In this document: positions 52,146 to 60,931 of the stretch, one piece after another
Numbering within the stretch: position 1 is the stretch's first letter
Layout: every line of letters begins with the position of its first letter
Source: Citreimonas salinaria
Lineage (GTDB): Bacteria; Pseudomonadota; Alphaproteobacteria; Rhodobacterales; Rhodobacteraceae
Assembly (NCBI RefSeq): GCF_900107235.1
Contig: NZ_FNPF01000001.1
Coordinates: 62,001 to 126,000 of the forward strand
Reading direction: 5' to 3'
DNA length: 64,000 bases
Translations under genes and position numbers: made by a program
The notes under the pieces: model-generated
What the model was told of the DNA's origin: nothing
The model's database searches: none
Seen by the model: only the letters and a program-made list of their open reading frames with translations

Positions 52146-53399
52146 ATGATGAAGAAATCGACCGGGTTCGCATGGTTCGTCGGGTTGCTTCTTGTGCTTG
52201 GCGTGCTGGCGGTGGTCTTCCGCCCCGCGCCGCCCCCCTTGGGGCCGACCCCCGAGGCACTGGCCGAGGCGCGCGAGGCGACAGGCGGCGCACAGACCCT
52301 TCAAGATATTCTTGCTCGGCAGGAGGGACGGCCCATAGACCCAGCCTTCCGTCAAAGCCAGATCGGCGACGACACCGCCGCCGGCATGGCCGCGCAGCTG
52401 GGCACGCTGGGCGGTGAATCGGATTCCGAGATCTGGCGCGCGCTGCGCTACGGCTACGACACGGTCGAGGTCAGCGCAGGCGGCGACGTCGCGCGCGTCC
52501 TGATGCAGGATGGCGGGATGAGCTGGTACGAGTTCCGCCAAGGGCCGCTGGCCACTTGGGGCGGCTGGGGATTGCTGGGCGTGATCGGCCTGCTGGCGCT
52601 GTTCTTCGCCTTCCGCGGCCGCGTCCGCGTCGAAGAGCCCAAGACCGGCCGCACCGTCACCCGCTTCAGGGCGTTCGAGAGGTTCTCGCACTGGATGCTT
52701 GCCGGCAGCTTCATCGTGCTGGGACTGTCCGGCCTTGTCGTGCTGTTCGGCCGCACCCTCATCGCCCCGGTCTTCGGGCGCGAAGTCAACGCGGTGCTGC
52801 TGACGGGCGCGAAGTTCGTGCACAACAACCTGGCTTGGCCTTTCATGCTGGCGCTGGTGTTCGTGTTCTTCCTGTGGGTCTGGCACAACATCCCGAACCG
52901 CACGGACATCACGTGGTTCCGCATGGCCGGCGGCATCATCGGGAAAGAGCATCCGCCCGCGAAGAAGTTCAACGCGGGCCAGAAGATCATCTTCTGGTCG
53001 GTGATACTGCTGGGCGCCTCGATCTCGATGTCGGGCCTGTCGCTGCTGTTCCCCTACGAACTGCCGCTGTTCGCCAAGACCTTCGCCATCCTCAACGACA
53101 CCGGGCTTCCGCAGCTACTGGGCATCGGGGTGCTTCCCAACGAACTGGCACCGCAAGAGGAAATGCAGCTGGCCCAGACGTGGCATGCGATCGTCGGCTT
53201 TGTCCTGATGGCGATCATCGTCGCGCACATCTACATCGGCTCGATCGGGATGGAGGGCGCCTTCGACGCCATGGGCTCGGGCCAGGTCGACGAGGCCTGG
53301 GCGCATCAGCACCACTCGCTCTGGCTGGACGAAATCCGCGCCAAGGAGGGCTCGACCGAGCCCGCGGCGCCGGTCCGTCCCGCCACGGCAGCCGAATAG
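52146..53399 (+). CDS. fdhG: Formate dehydrogenase cytochrome b (gamma) subunit
   Basis: A 417-aa membrane protein from ATG codons at 52146/52149. A hydrophobic N-terminal helix (residues 7-22) is followed by a periplasmic segment of about 110 residues. The FdnI-like core has RFRAFERFSHWMLAGSFIVL (haem b His), KFVHNNLAWPFMLALVFVFF, WHNIPNRTDITW and MQLAQTWHAIVGFVLMAIIV then AHIYIGSIGMEGAF. It anchors FdhAB and carries electrons to the quinone pool. The spacing from fdh3B is large and structured; the next gene starts 7 nt downstream. Confidence 0.92.
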   Translation: MMKKSTGFAWFVGLLLVLGVLAVVFRPAPPPLGPTPEALAEAREATGGAQTLQDILARQEGRPIDPAFRQSQIGDDTAAGMAAQLGTLGGESDSEIWRALRYGYDTVEVSAGGDVARVLMQDGGMSWYEFRQGPLATWGGWGLLGVIGLLALFFAFRGRVRVEEPKTGRTVTRFRAFERFSHWMLAGSFIVLGLSGLVVLFGRTLIAPVFGREVNAVLLTGAKFVHNNLAWPFMLALVFVFFLWVWHNIPNRTDITWFRMAGGIIGKEHPPAKKFNAGQKIIFWSVILLGASISMSGLSLLFPYELPLFAKTFAILNDTGLPQLLGIGVLPNELAPQEEMQLAQTWHAIVGFVLMAIIVAHIYIGSIGMEGAFDAMGSGQVDEAWAHQHHSLWLDEIRAKEGSTEPAAPVRPATAAE

Positions 53400-53406
53400 G
53401 TCCGTC

Positions 53407-54690
53407 ATGCGGAAGGCGTTGCTTTCTGCGATCATGGTCGTCTGCGCGGCGGCCCCCCTCGCCGCGCAGGACTTTACCACACTCAAGGGCCACGGCGGCC
53501 CGATCATGGGACTGGACGTGTCTTCCGAAGGGCGCGTCGCCTCGGCCAGTTTCGACAATTCCGTGGGCCTGTGGACCGGGCGCGACCCCGCTTGGCTGGA
53601 AGGCCACGAGGCGGCCGTGACCACGGTCGTCTGGGGGCCGGACGGCACGTTGTATTCCGGCGGCGACGATTTTGCCGTGCGCGCCTGGGGCGACACGCCG
53701 CGGGTGCTTGGCCGCCACCAGGGAAAGGTCGCGGCTCTGGCCGTCTCTCCGGACGGGCAGACGCTGGCCAGCGGCAGCTGGGACGGGTCGATCATCGTGT
53801 GGACCGTTTCGGGCGCCGGCGATCCGCGAACGCTGGAACGACCCGGGGCAGGCGTAAACACCGTCGGCTTTTCGCCGGACGGCCGGTACCTGTTCGCCGG
53901 CACCTCGGCAGGCGATCTGCTGCGCTACGACCTGACGCAGGGTGGCACGCCCTACCCAATGGTCCGTCATGGATTTGGCGTGAACGAACTGGTCATCGGC
54001 GAAGGCTGGATCGCCTACGGCGCGGTCGACGGCGGCACGCGCATCGTCGATGCCGCGACCGGGAAACCGATCGCGGATTTCACGCTGGACCGCCGGCCGA
54101 TCCTGGCGATGGATCATCACGCCGGCACAGACCGGCTTGCGGTGGGCGACGGCCACGGCTTCATAATGATGCTCGACACCGCCGAGTGGGCAATCGCAAA
54201 CGACTTCCGCGCCACGCGCGAAGGGCCGGTCTGGGCGCTGGCGTTCTCGGCCGACGGTGCGGTGCTCCATGCGGGGGGGCTGGACGACGTGGTCTATGCC
54301 TGGCCGGTGGCGATGCTGGATACGTTTGACAGCACGATGGGCCAAGAGCGCGCCTTCCTGCGCGACCCCGAGACCATGCCCAACGGCGAACGGCAGTTCA
54401 TGCGCAAATGCTCAATCTGCCACGCGCTGGAACCCGGCCCTTCGCGCAAGGCCGGCCCGACGCTGCACGGCGTGTTCGGCCGGCCCGCCGGCACCGTGCC
54501 CGGCTACACCTATTCCGCAACGCTCGACGGTTCGGGGATCGTCTGGTCGGACGAGACGATCGACGCGCTGTTCGACCAGGGGCCGGACCATTACATTCCC
54601 GGGTCGAAGATGCCCATGCAGGTGATCGGCGGACGCGACGACCGCGCCGACCTGATCGCCTTCCTGAAACAGGCCACCACAGAGGAGTGA
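53407..54690 (+). CDS. WD40 repeat - cytochrome c fusion protein, periplasmic
   Basis: A 427-aa protein with a signal peptide (MRKALLSAIMVVCAAAPLAA). Residues 24-305 form about seven WD40-type blades (LKGHGGPIMGLDVSSEGRVA, LASGSWDGSIIVWTVSG, VWALAFSADGAVLHAGGLDD). Residues about 325-427 are a cytochrome c of the c2-like class: QFMRKCSICHALEPGPSRKA with the CSICH haem site and GSKMPMQVIG carrying the distal Met. It is in the FDH operon, 7 nt after the cytochrome b gene, so it probably takes electrons from, or docks onto, the formate dehydrogenase. Confidence 0.88.
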   Translation: MRKALLSAIMVVCAAAPLAAQDFTTLKGHGGPIMGLDVSSEGRVASASFDNSVGLWTGRDPAWLEGHEAAVTTVVWGPDGTLYSGGDDFAVRAWGDTPRVLGRHQGKVAALAVSPDGQTLASGSWDGSIIVWTVSGAGDPRTLERPGAGVNTVGFSPDGRYLFAGTSAGDLLRYDLTQGGTPYPMVRHGFGVNELVIGEGWIAYGAVDGGTRIVDAATGKPIADFTLDRRPILAMDHHAGTDRLAVGDGHGFIMMLDTAEWAIANDFRATREGPVWALAFSADGAVLHAGGLDDVVYAWPVAMLDTFDSTMGQERAFLRDPETMPNGERQFMRKCSICHALEPGPSRKAGPTLHGVFGRPAGTVPGYTYSATLDGSGIVWSDETIDALFDQGPDHYIPGSKMPMQVIGGRDDRADLIAFLKQATTEE

Positions 54691-54697
54691 GCCGCAC

Positions 54698-54826
54698 ATG
54701 AAAGCAATGATGACGGGTTTCGCCGCCAGTGCGCTGATCGCGGTCGGCGCGTGGTACACGCTGAACCAGATCGGATTCTCGTCGGCAGAGGTCTATTCGA
54801 GCCCCGGCAGCGTGAGGCTGGACTGA
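54698..54826 (+). CDS. Small single-pass membrane peptide, 42 aa
   Basis: An ATG at 54698, 7 nt after the WD40-cytochrome stop, opens a 42-codon frame: MKAMMTGFAASALIAVGAWY followed by TLNQIGFSSAEVYSSPGSVR and LD. A hydrophobic helix spans residues 6-19 and the polar tail would be periplasmic. It has the position and character of a real operon gene, though it has only a weak ribosome binding site (GAGTGAG). It may be a small accessory subunit of the membrane complex. I know no named family for it. Confidence 0.6.
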   Translation: MKAMMTGFAASALIAVGAWYTLNQIGFSSAEVYSSPGSVRLD

Positions 54827-54882
54827 CCGGTCGCGAAGCGCGCTGTCTTCTGCCGGCCGCGCGGCTGGTGTAGACGGTCTCC

Positions 54883-56217
54883 ATGAACGCGACAGATGAA
54901 TACGGCAGCACCCTGGCAGGCGCCTCGATCCTGGTGATCGACGACGAACCGGGGATGCGGAACTTCCTGACCAAGATCCTCGGCCCGCGGGTGAAGCGGG
55001 TCGAGCAGGCCGCCAGCGCCGCCGAGGCGACGAAGCGCCTGGACGAATCGCATTTCGATCTGGTGATCCTGGACAACATCATGCCCAGGACGACCGGGCT
55101 GGACTGGGTCACCGAACAGCGCCGCAAGGGCTTCTTCGCCGACACCATCCTGATCACTGCCTATGCCGACCTGGAAACCGCCATCGCCGCGCTTCGCGCC
55201 GGTGTCAGCGACTTCGTTCTGAAACCGTTCCGCGCGAACCAGATCCTGGGTGCCGTGGCGCGCACCCTCGACCGTAAATTCCTCCGACGCGACAACACGC
55301 TGCTGCGGCACGCGCTGAACGCGGGCGACGCCCACGGGCCGCTGCTGGGCAAGTCGCGGCCGATGGCCGAGCTGCGCGCCATGCTGGCCCGGCTGGCGCC
55401 ACTGACGACGCCGGTCCTGTTCACCGGTGCCACCGGCACCGGAAAGGAATTGGCCGCGCGCCACCTGCATGCACTGTCCCCCCGCGCCGAAGGGCCCTTC
55501 GTCGCGGTAAACTGCGCCGCGCTGACGCCCGAACGGATCGCGGCCGACCTGTTCGGCGTGATCGAGGAGGGTGGCCGCCTGAAGCCGGGGCTTATCCCTC
55601 TGGCCGATGGGGGCACGCTTTTCCTCGACGAGGTGGCGCAGATGCCGGATCAATTGCAGGCCGCACTTCTGCGCGTGCTAGAGGACCGTCGCGTGCGACC
55701 CGTCGGCGCCGAGCGAGAGATGCCCTTCGACCTGCGTTTCTGCTTTGCCACCAACGCCGATCTGGACGCCGCCATCGCCGAAGGCCGCTTCCGCGCAGAC
55801 CTCTATCACCGCATCAACGTGGTGCGCATCGACATGCCCCCGCTGGCCGATCGGTCCGAGGATATCGTCGAGTTGGCCGCGCTGTTCATGACGCAATCGT
55901 CGGTTTCGCTGGGCCTGCCGGCGCTGGACCTGGACGAAGAGACGCTGCTGAAGCTGCGCCGCTACGGCTGGCCCGGCAACGTGCGCGAGTTGAAGAACCT
56001 GGTCGAACGGTCGGTCATCCTCGGGGAGTTTCCGCCCGAGTTCGCCGGCAGCGGTCAGGTCACCGGCGCGCGTGCGATCGAGGATCTGGAACTGGTCGTG
56101 CAGCGCCACATCCTGCACGTGCTCGACATGTGCAACGGTAACCGGGCCGAGGCCGCGCGGCGCCTGGGCGTGTCGCGCAAGACGGTCGATCGGCGAATGG
56201 CGACCTGGGGCGACTAG
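54883..56217 (+). CDS. NtrC-family response regulator lacking the GAFTGA loop
   Basis: A 444-aa protein. Receiver domain about 14-130: ILVIDDEPGMRNFLTKIL, phospho-acceptor in VILDNIMPRTTG (D64), FVLKPFRANQI. AAA+ domain: Walker A LFTGATGTGKELAARHLHAL, Walker B DGGTLFLDEVAQMP, R-finger area FRADLYHRINVVRI. The sigma-54-contacting GAFTGA loop is replaced by VIEEGGRLKPGLI. A Fis-type HTH ends the protein (AARRLGVSRKTVDRRM). It follows the FDH operon by 56 bp. It probably controls this region without sigma-54, as NtrC of Rhodobacter capsulatus does. No histidine kinase lies nearby. Confidence 0.88.
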   Translation: MNATDEYGSTLAGASILVIDDEPGMRNFLTKILGPRVKRVEQAASAAEATKRLDESHFDLVILDNIMPRTTGLDWVTEQRRKGFFADTILITAYADLETAIAALRAGVSDFVLKPFRANQILGAVARTLDRKFLRRDNTLLRHALNAGDAHGPLLGKSRPMAELRAMLARLAPLTTPVLFTGATGTGKELAARHLHALSPRAEGPFVAVNCAALTPERIAADLFGVIEEGGRLKPGLIPLADGGTLFLDEVAQMPDQLQAALLRVLEDRRVRPVGAEREMPFDLRFCFATNADLDAAIAEGRFRADLYHRINVVRIDMPPLADRSEDIVELAALFMTQSSVSLGLPALDLDEETLLKLRRYGWPGNVRELKNLVERSVILGEFPPEFAGSGQVTGARAIEDLELVVQRHILHVLDMCNGNRAEAARRLGVSRKTVDRRMATWGD

Positions 56218-56238
56218 AAGCGGCGCCGAGACGCCGGT

Positions 56239-56745
56239 TCATGCCGCCTGGCGGTGCGCCCGGCACCAGACCATGATCGCGTCGGCATCCGGTGGCAGTT
56301 GTTCGGCCATGTCGGCAGCGAATTCCAGGAAGGCGTCGACGTTACCTTGGTTGACCGCGGTCAGAACCGGGATGCCCTCGGCCAGCGCCTCGCCGATCAG
56401 GGGGCGGAAGCCGCGGCCGTCGATTTCCTGCTTGCCGAACTTGTTCACGATCAGCAGAGCTGGCCGGTTCGCCAGCGCCGCGGCAACGATTCCCACCGCA
56501 CGCTCCAGCCCGGCAGGATCAAGCCGGCAGCCGCGCGACAGGCGCCCCAGGTCCTGGCTGATGCGCACCGTGTCGTTGCCCGACAGGATGTGCAGGTCCA
56601 TGTCGCATTTGCGCGTCGGATCTCGATCCTCATTGGTCTGCACGGCGCCCGCCAGCGGCAGGCCCGCCGCGCGCAGTTGCATCGCCACCGCGTGGATCAG
56701 GCGATCACCTTCGCCGCGGCCTTCGGACACCACGTAGCCCAGCAT
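56239..56745 (-). CDS. DUF2478 family protein
   Basis: A 168-aa protein: MLGYVVSEGRGEGDRLIHAV, LAGAVQTNEDRDPTRKCDMD, and ALLIVNKFGKQEIDGRGFRP. These match DUF2478, a P-loop-related family found beside molybdenum cofactor and molybdate transport genes; the classic Walker A lysine is not present, while VNKFGKxE is well conserved. It is the only minus-strand gene between the response regulator and fdhD. A role in molybdenum/tungsten metabolism is inferred from context. Confidence 0.8.
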   Translation of the reverse strand: MLGYVVSEGRGEGDRLIHAVAMQLRAAGLPLAGAVQTNEDRDPTRKCDMDLHILSGNDTVRISQDLGRLSRGCRLDPAGLERAVGIVAAALANRPALLIVNKFGKQEIDGRGFRPLIGEALAEGIPVLTAVNQGNVDAFLEFAADMAEQLPPDADAIMVWCRAHRQAA

Positions 56746-56830
56746 CGCTCATCCCTTGCAACCGGTTCCGCACCCATACACTATGCCTTTCAAGCCCGGT
56801 AACACCACCCCTCACAGGAGCGCGCAGGCC

Positions 56831-57694
56831 GTGCCCGACACCCCCATCCTGCCGAACCCGGACGACCCGCGCCTGACACGCCGCGTCACCGGAACCGACC
56901 AGACCGGCGCGTCCGTCGACATCAGCGTCGTCGAGGAGCGTCCGCTGACGATCTACCTCAACCGACAGGAGATCGTGACCGCCATGACCATCGGAGATTA
57001 TCCTGAATACCTGGCGGTCGGTTTCCTGCGCAACCAGGGCATGCTGCGCGACGACGACGTGGTGACGCGCGTCGACTACGACGACGAGATCGAGACGGTC
57101 GTGGTGCGGACCGAGCGCGAGACCTCCTACGAGGACAAGATGCAGAAGAAGACGCGCACCTCGGGCTGCGCGGTCGGCACGGTCTTCGGCGACATGATGG
57201 AGGGGCTCGAGGGCCTGACCCTGCCACGGGCCGAGATCCGGACAAGCTGGCTGTATGCGCTGGCGCAGGAGATCAATACCACCCCGTCACTGTACCTCGA
57301 GGCTGGGGCGATCCACGGCACGGTGCTGTGCCAGGGCGACCGGCCGCTGGTCTACATGGAGGACGTCGGCCGCCACAACGCCGTCGACAAGATCGCCGGC
57401 TGGATGTTCCGCAACGGCGTGCCTGCCGATGACAAGATCCTCTACACCACCGGCCGGCTGACGTCCGAGATGGTGATCAAGTGCGCGCTGATGGGCATTC
57501 CGGTGCTGGCCTCGCGCTCGGGGTTCACCGCCTGGGGGGTCGAAATCGCGCGCGAGGTCGGGTTGACCTGCATCGGCCGGATGCGCGGGCGCCGCTTCGT
57601 CTGCCTGTCGGGCGAGGAACGGCTGGTGCGCGACGCCGATCCTGCCAGCGTGCCCGACGAGGACCGCAAGACCCGCCGCAAGGCCGCATCGTGA
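56831..57694 (+). CDS. fdhD: Formate dehydrogenase accessory sulfurtransferase FdhD
   Basis: A 287-aa protein from a GTG at 56831 (AGGAG 10 nt before); the frame opens at 56756, and an ATG at 56783 lacks a ribosome binding site. Motifs: ERPLTIYLNRQEIVTAMTIG, YPEYLAVGFLRNQGML, RTSGCAVGTVFG with the reactive cysteine, YMEDVGRHNAVDKIAGW and YTTGRLTSEMVIKCALMGIP. E. coli FdhD has two cysteines (CxxC) at this site and here only one is seen. It transfers sulfur to the bis-MGD metal of formate dehydrogenase. It is coupled to mobA by GTGA. Confidence 0.95.
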   Translation: MPDTPILPNPDDPRLTRRVTGTDQTGASVDISVVEERPLTIYLNRQEIVTAMTIGDYPEYLAVGFLRNQGMLRDDDVVTRVDYDDEIETVVVRTERETSYEDKMQKKTRTSGCAVGTVFGDMMEGLEGLTLPRAEIRTSWLYALAQEINTTPSLYLEAGAIHGTVLCQGDRPLVYMEDVGRHNAVDKIAGWMFRNGVPADDKILYTTGRLTSEMVIKCALMGIPVLASRSGFTAWGVEIAREVGLTCIGRMRGRRFVCLSGEERLVRDADPASVPDEDRKTRRKAAS

Positions 57695-58323
57695 CCAGAC
57701 CGCTGGGCGTGATCCTGGCTGGCGGCCTTGCCACCCGCATGGGCGGTGGCGACAAGGGGCTGCTGCGCGTGGGCGGGCAGACACTGCTTTCGCGGGCGAT
57801 CGATCGGCTTGGGCCGCAGGTGGACGGGCTGGCGCTGAACGCCAACGGCGATCCAGCGCGTTTCGCCGAATACGGCCTGCCGGTCCTGCCCGACACAATG
57901 CCCGGCTTTCCAGGTCCGCTGGCTGGCGTGCTGGCCGGTCTGGACTGGGCGGCAGAGCAGGGAGCCGAAAGCATCGTCACCGCCGCCGCCGACACGCCGT
58001 TCTTTCCCACCGACCTCGTCACGCGCCTGCAGGCGGCGGCGACGGGGCCTTACCCGCTGGCGTTGGCCGCGACGCCGCGCGACGGGGCGGCGCTGAAATC
58101 CGGCGGCAAGGTCAATCGCCATCCGACCTTCGGCCTGTGGCCCGTGGCCCTGCGCGACGATCTGCGCACGGCATTGAACGACGGGTTGCGCAAGGTGGTG
58201 CTCTGGACCGACCGCCACGGCGGCACCGAGGCGCTGTTCGAGGCCGAGCCCTTCGACCCGTTCTTCAACGTCAACACGCCCGAGGACCTGGAGCGGGCCG
58301 AGGCCCTGGCAGAGACCGCATGA
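57691..58323 (+). CDS. mobA: Molybdenum cofactor guanylyltransferase
   Basis: A 210-aa protein starting with GTG: (M)TRPLGVILAGGLATRMGGGDKG, the nucleotide-binding LAGGxxxRMGGxDK motif of MobA, VLPDTMPGFPGPLAGVLAGL, VTAAADTPFFPTDLV (metal-binding D), HPTFGLWPVAL and PFFNVNTPEDL. It attaches GMP to molybdopterin to form MGD, needed by FdhA. It overlaps fdhD (GTGA) and mobB (ATGA). Confidence 0.95.
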   Translation: MTRPLGVILAGGLATRMGGGDKGLLRVGGQTLLSRAIDRLGPQVDGLALNANGDPARFAEYGLPVLPDTMPGFPGPLAGVLAGLDWAAEQGAESIVTAAADTPFFPTDLVTRLQAAATGPYPLALAATPRDGAALKSGGKVNRHPTFGLWPVALRDDLRTALNDGLRKVVLWTDRHGGTEALFEAEPFDPFFNVNTPEDLERAEALAETA

Positions 58324-58811
58324 AGCTCTACGGGGTGACCGGCTGGAAGAACGCCGGCAAGACGACGCTGATGGAGCGCCTCGTGACCGAGATCACGGGG
58401 CGCGGCCTGACCGTGACGACCGTCAAGCACGCGCACCACGACACTGACGTCGACCAGCCCGGCCGCGACAGTCACCGTCACCGGCAGGCGGGGGCGTCGC
58501 AGGTCGTGCTGGCCTCGCCCCGCCGCTGGGCGCTGATGACCGAGTTGCGCGATGCGCCCGAGCCATCGCTGGCCGACCTGTTGCCCCGGCTCGACCCCGT
58601 CGACCTGGTGCTGGTCGAGGGGTACAAGCGCGCGCCGCATCCCAAGGTCGAGGCCTGGCGCGGCGCCAACGGCAAACAACCGCTGGCCGGCCGGAACGAC
58701 ACGATCCGCGCCATCGCGGCCGACGGGCCGGTCGAGACCCCTCTGCCTGTCTTGGACCTGAACGACACGAAGGCAATCGCCGATTTCATCCTGCGCGAGG
58801 TCGGTGCATGA
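58320..58811 (+). CDS. mobB: Molybdopterin-guanine dinucleotide biosynthesis protein B
   Basis: A 163-aa P-loop GTPase-like protein: MKLYGVTGWKNAGKTTLMER (Walker A GWKNAGKTT), TTVKHAHHDTDVDQPGRDSH, HRQAGASQVVLASPRRWALM, and LDPVDLVLVEGYKRAPHPKV (Walker B-like). It assists MobA in MGD formation. It is translated in a chain with mobA and moeA through 4-nt overlaps at both ends. Confidence 0.95.
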   Translation: MKLYGVTGWKNAGKTTLMERLVTEITGRGLTVTTVKHAHHDTDVDQPGRDSHRHRQAGASQVVLASPRRWALMTELRDAPEPSLADLLPRLDPVDLVLVEGYKRAPHPKVEAWRGANGKQPLAGRNDTIRAIAADGPVETPLPVLDLNDTKAIADFILREVGA

Positions 58812-60931
58812 GTCGCTTCGACCTCTGCGTCGTCGTCGACTGGTCCGCGCGCTCGACCCCGTCGCCCGCGCGGGACAGTGCGGATTCGATCTGGATCGGC
58901 GCGGCAGGCCGCGACGGCGTCACCTGCCACTATCGGCGCACGCGCATGTCGGCGATGGCAACGCTGGAATCCATCTTCGACGAGGCGCTGTCCAAGGGCC
59001 AGCGTGTGCTCGCCGGCTTCGACTTTCCCTTCGCCTATCCGCGCGGTTTCGCGCAGGCAATCGCCGGCACAGACGACCCGCTGGCGCTGTGGTCCGCGCT
59101 GGCTGATCGGATTCAGGATGCGCCCGACAACGCCAACAACCGCTTTGCCGTGGCCGCCGATATCAACCGTCGGTTCTCCGGAAACGGCCCGTACTGGGGA
59201 CGACCCACGACGCTGGGCCTGCCCGACCTTCCCGCGAACAAGGCCGGGTATTTGAATCCCTTCGCCGAGAAACGCGGCTGCGAACGTGCGAAGGGCGCTC
59301 AGCCAACGTGGAAGCTGACAGGAGTCGGCTCGGTTGGATCGCAGGCCTTGCTGGGCGTCCCCCGGCTGCAGGCGCTGCGTCAGCGCTACGGCGACCAGCT
59401 GGCCGTCCGCCCCTTCGAGGACCGCGACGCGCCGATCACGCTGGTTGAGGTGTTCCCCTCGCTGATCGCGGACACGATCGCCGCGCTGGCCGAGCCGGAC
59501 GAGATCAAGGATCGCGCGCAGGTGCGGGTTCTGGCGGGCGCGCTGCACGCCCTGCCGGGCGAAACCCTCGATGCGATGACGCGCGAGGGCGATCCGGTCG
59601 AGGGCTGGATCCTGGGGCTGGGGCACGAAGCCACGCTGACCGATGCCGCGATGCGTGCAATCGAAGGGCCCGCCCCGCCTCCCCTGCGCAACGACTGCTT
59701 CGCCATGCCGCGTGGTGTCGACTGGGTGCCGGTGGACGACGCGCTGGCCCGGCTGCGCGACGGATTGCACGTCGTGGCCGCTACGCAGCGGGTCGCGACC
59801 GCAGATGCGGCCGGTCGTGTCCTGGCCGAGGAGACCGTGGCGCGGCGGTCGAACCCGCCGCGGCCGAACTCGGCGGTCGACGGCTATGGCTTCGCCCACG
59901 CCGCAATCGGAGACGGTCCGCAGCGTCTGCCGCTGCTGGGCGGCCGCGCCGCCGCGGGACAGCCCTTCGACGGCAAGGTCCCTGAAGGCGCCGCGATCCG
60001 CATACTGACCGGCGCCATCCTACCCGACGGCGTCGACACCGTCGTCCTTGAGGAGGACACCGCCGCCGACGCCCGCCACGTTGCCTTCCGGGGCCCGCTG
60101 AAGCGCGGCGCCAACACTCGCAAGGCCGGCGAGGACGTGGTCGAAGGCGCGCCCGCTCTGCCCGCCGGCCACCGGCTGCGCGCGCCGGACCTGGCGCTGC
60201 TGTCGGCGCTGGGCATCGGTACGGTCACGGTGCGCAGACGGTTGCGCATAGGCGTGCTGTCGACGGGGGACGAGATCGTCGCCACGCCGGACCGGGTGGC
60301 AGAGCCGCACCAAATTTTCGACGCGAACCGCCCGATGCTGCTGTCGCTGGCCGAAGCATGGGGCTACGAGGCGGTCGACCTCGGCCATGCGCCCGACGAT
60401 CCGGACATAATCGCGGCCCGCATGGACGAAGGCGCGCGGGCGGCGGACGTGATCCTGACCTCGGGCGGCGCCTCGGCCGGAGACGAGGACCACGTCTCGG
60501 CCCTGCTGCGGTCGCGCGGCATGCTGTCCAGCTGGCGGATCGCACTGAAGCCGGGCCGACCGCTGGCGCTGGCGCTGTGGAACGGCACGCCGGTCTTCGG
60601 CCTGCCCGGCAATCCGGTCGCGGCGCTGGTCTGCGCGCTGATCTTCGCGCGGCCGGCGTTCTCGCTGATGGCGGGCGCGGGCTGGCATGAGCCGCAGGGT
60701 TTCACCGTGCCGGCGGCGTTCTCGAAGAACAAGAAGCCCGGGCGCCGCGAATACCTGCGCGCAAGGCTGACGGACGACGGCGCGGCCGAGGTCTTCGCTT
60801 CGGAAGGATCGGGGCGCATCAGCGGGCTGAGCTGGGCAACGGGGTTGGTCGAACTGCCCGACGGCGCGATGCAGGTCGAACCGGGCGCCCCGGTTCGCTA
60901 CATCCCCTATGCCAGCTTCGGCCTGACCTAG
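58808..60931 (+). CDS. moeA: Molybdopterin molybdotransferase MoeA with an extra N-terminal RNase H-like domain
   Basis: A 707-aa protein, about 300 residues longer than usual. Residues 1-295 (FDLCVVVDWSARSTPSPARD, SIWIGA, VLAGFDFPFAYPRGFAQAIA, ITLVEVFPSLIADTIAALAE) resemble DUF429-like RNase H-fold proteins. Residues about 305-707 are MoeA: RPNSAVDGYGFAHAAIGDGP, IRILTGAILPDGVDTVVLEE, IGVLSTGDEIVATPD, ILTSGGASAGDEDHV and VFGLPGNPVAALVCALIF. It inserts molybdenum into adenylylated molybdopterin. The fusion partner has no known function in the pathway. It overlaps mobB by ATGA, and its stop overlaps tusA tail to tail. Confidence 0.92.
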   Translation: MSRFDLCVVVDWSARSTPSPARDSADSIWIGAAGRDGVTCHYRRTRMSAMATLESIFDEALSKGQRVLAGFDFPFAYPRGFAQAIAGTDDPLALWSALADRIQDAPDNANNRFAVAADINRRFSGNGPYWGRPTTLGLPDLPANKAGYLNPFAEKRGCERAKGAQPTWKLTGVGSVGSQALLGVPRLQALRQRYGDQLAVRPFEDRDAPITLVEVFPSLIADTIAALAEPDEIKDRAQVRVLAGALHALPGETLDAMTREGDPVEGWILGLGHEATLTDAAMRAIEGPAPPPLRNDCFAMPRGVDWVPVDDALARLRDGLHVVAATQRVATADAAGRVLAEETVARRSNPPRPNSAVDGYGFAHAAIGDGPQRLPLLGGRAAAGQPFDGKVPEGAAIRILTGAILPDGVDTVVLEEDTAADARHVAFRGPLKRGANTRKAGEDVVEGAPALPAGHRLRAPDLALLSALGIGTVTVRRRLRIGVLSTGDEIVATPDRVAEPHQIFDANRPMLLSLAEAWGYEAVDLGHAPDDPDIIAARMDEGARAADVILTSGGASAGDEDHVSALLRSRGMLSSWRIALKPGRPLALALWNGTPVFGLPGNPVAALVCALIFARPAFSLMAGAGWHEPQGFTVPAAFSKNKKPGRREYLRARLTDDGAAEVFASEGSGRISGLSWATGLVELPDGAMQVEPGAPVRYIPYASFGLT

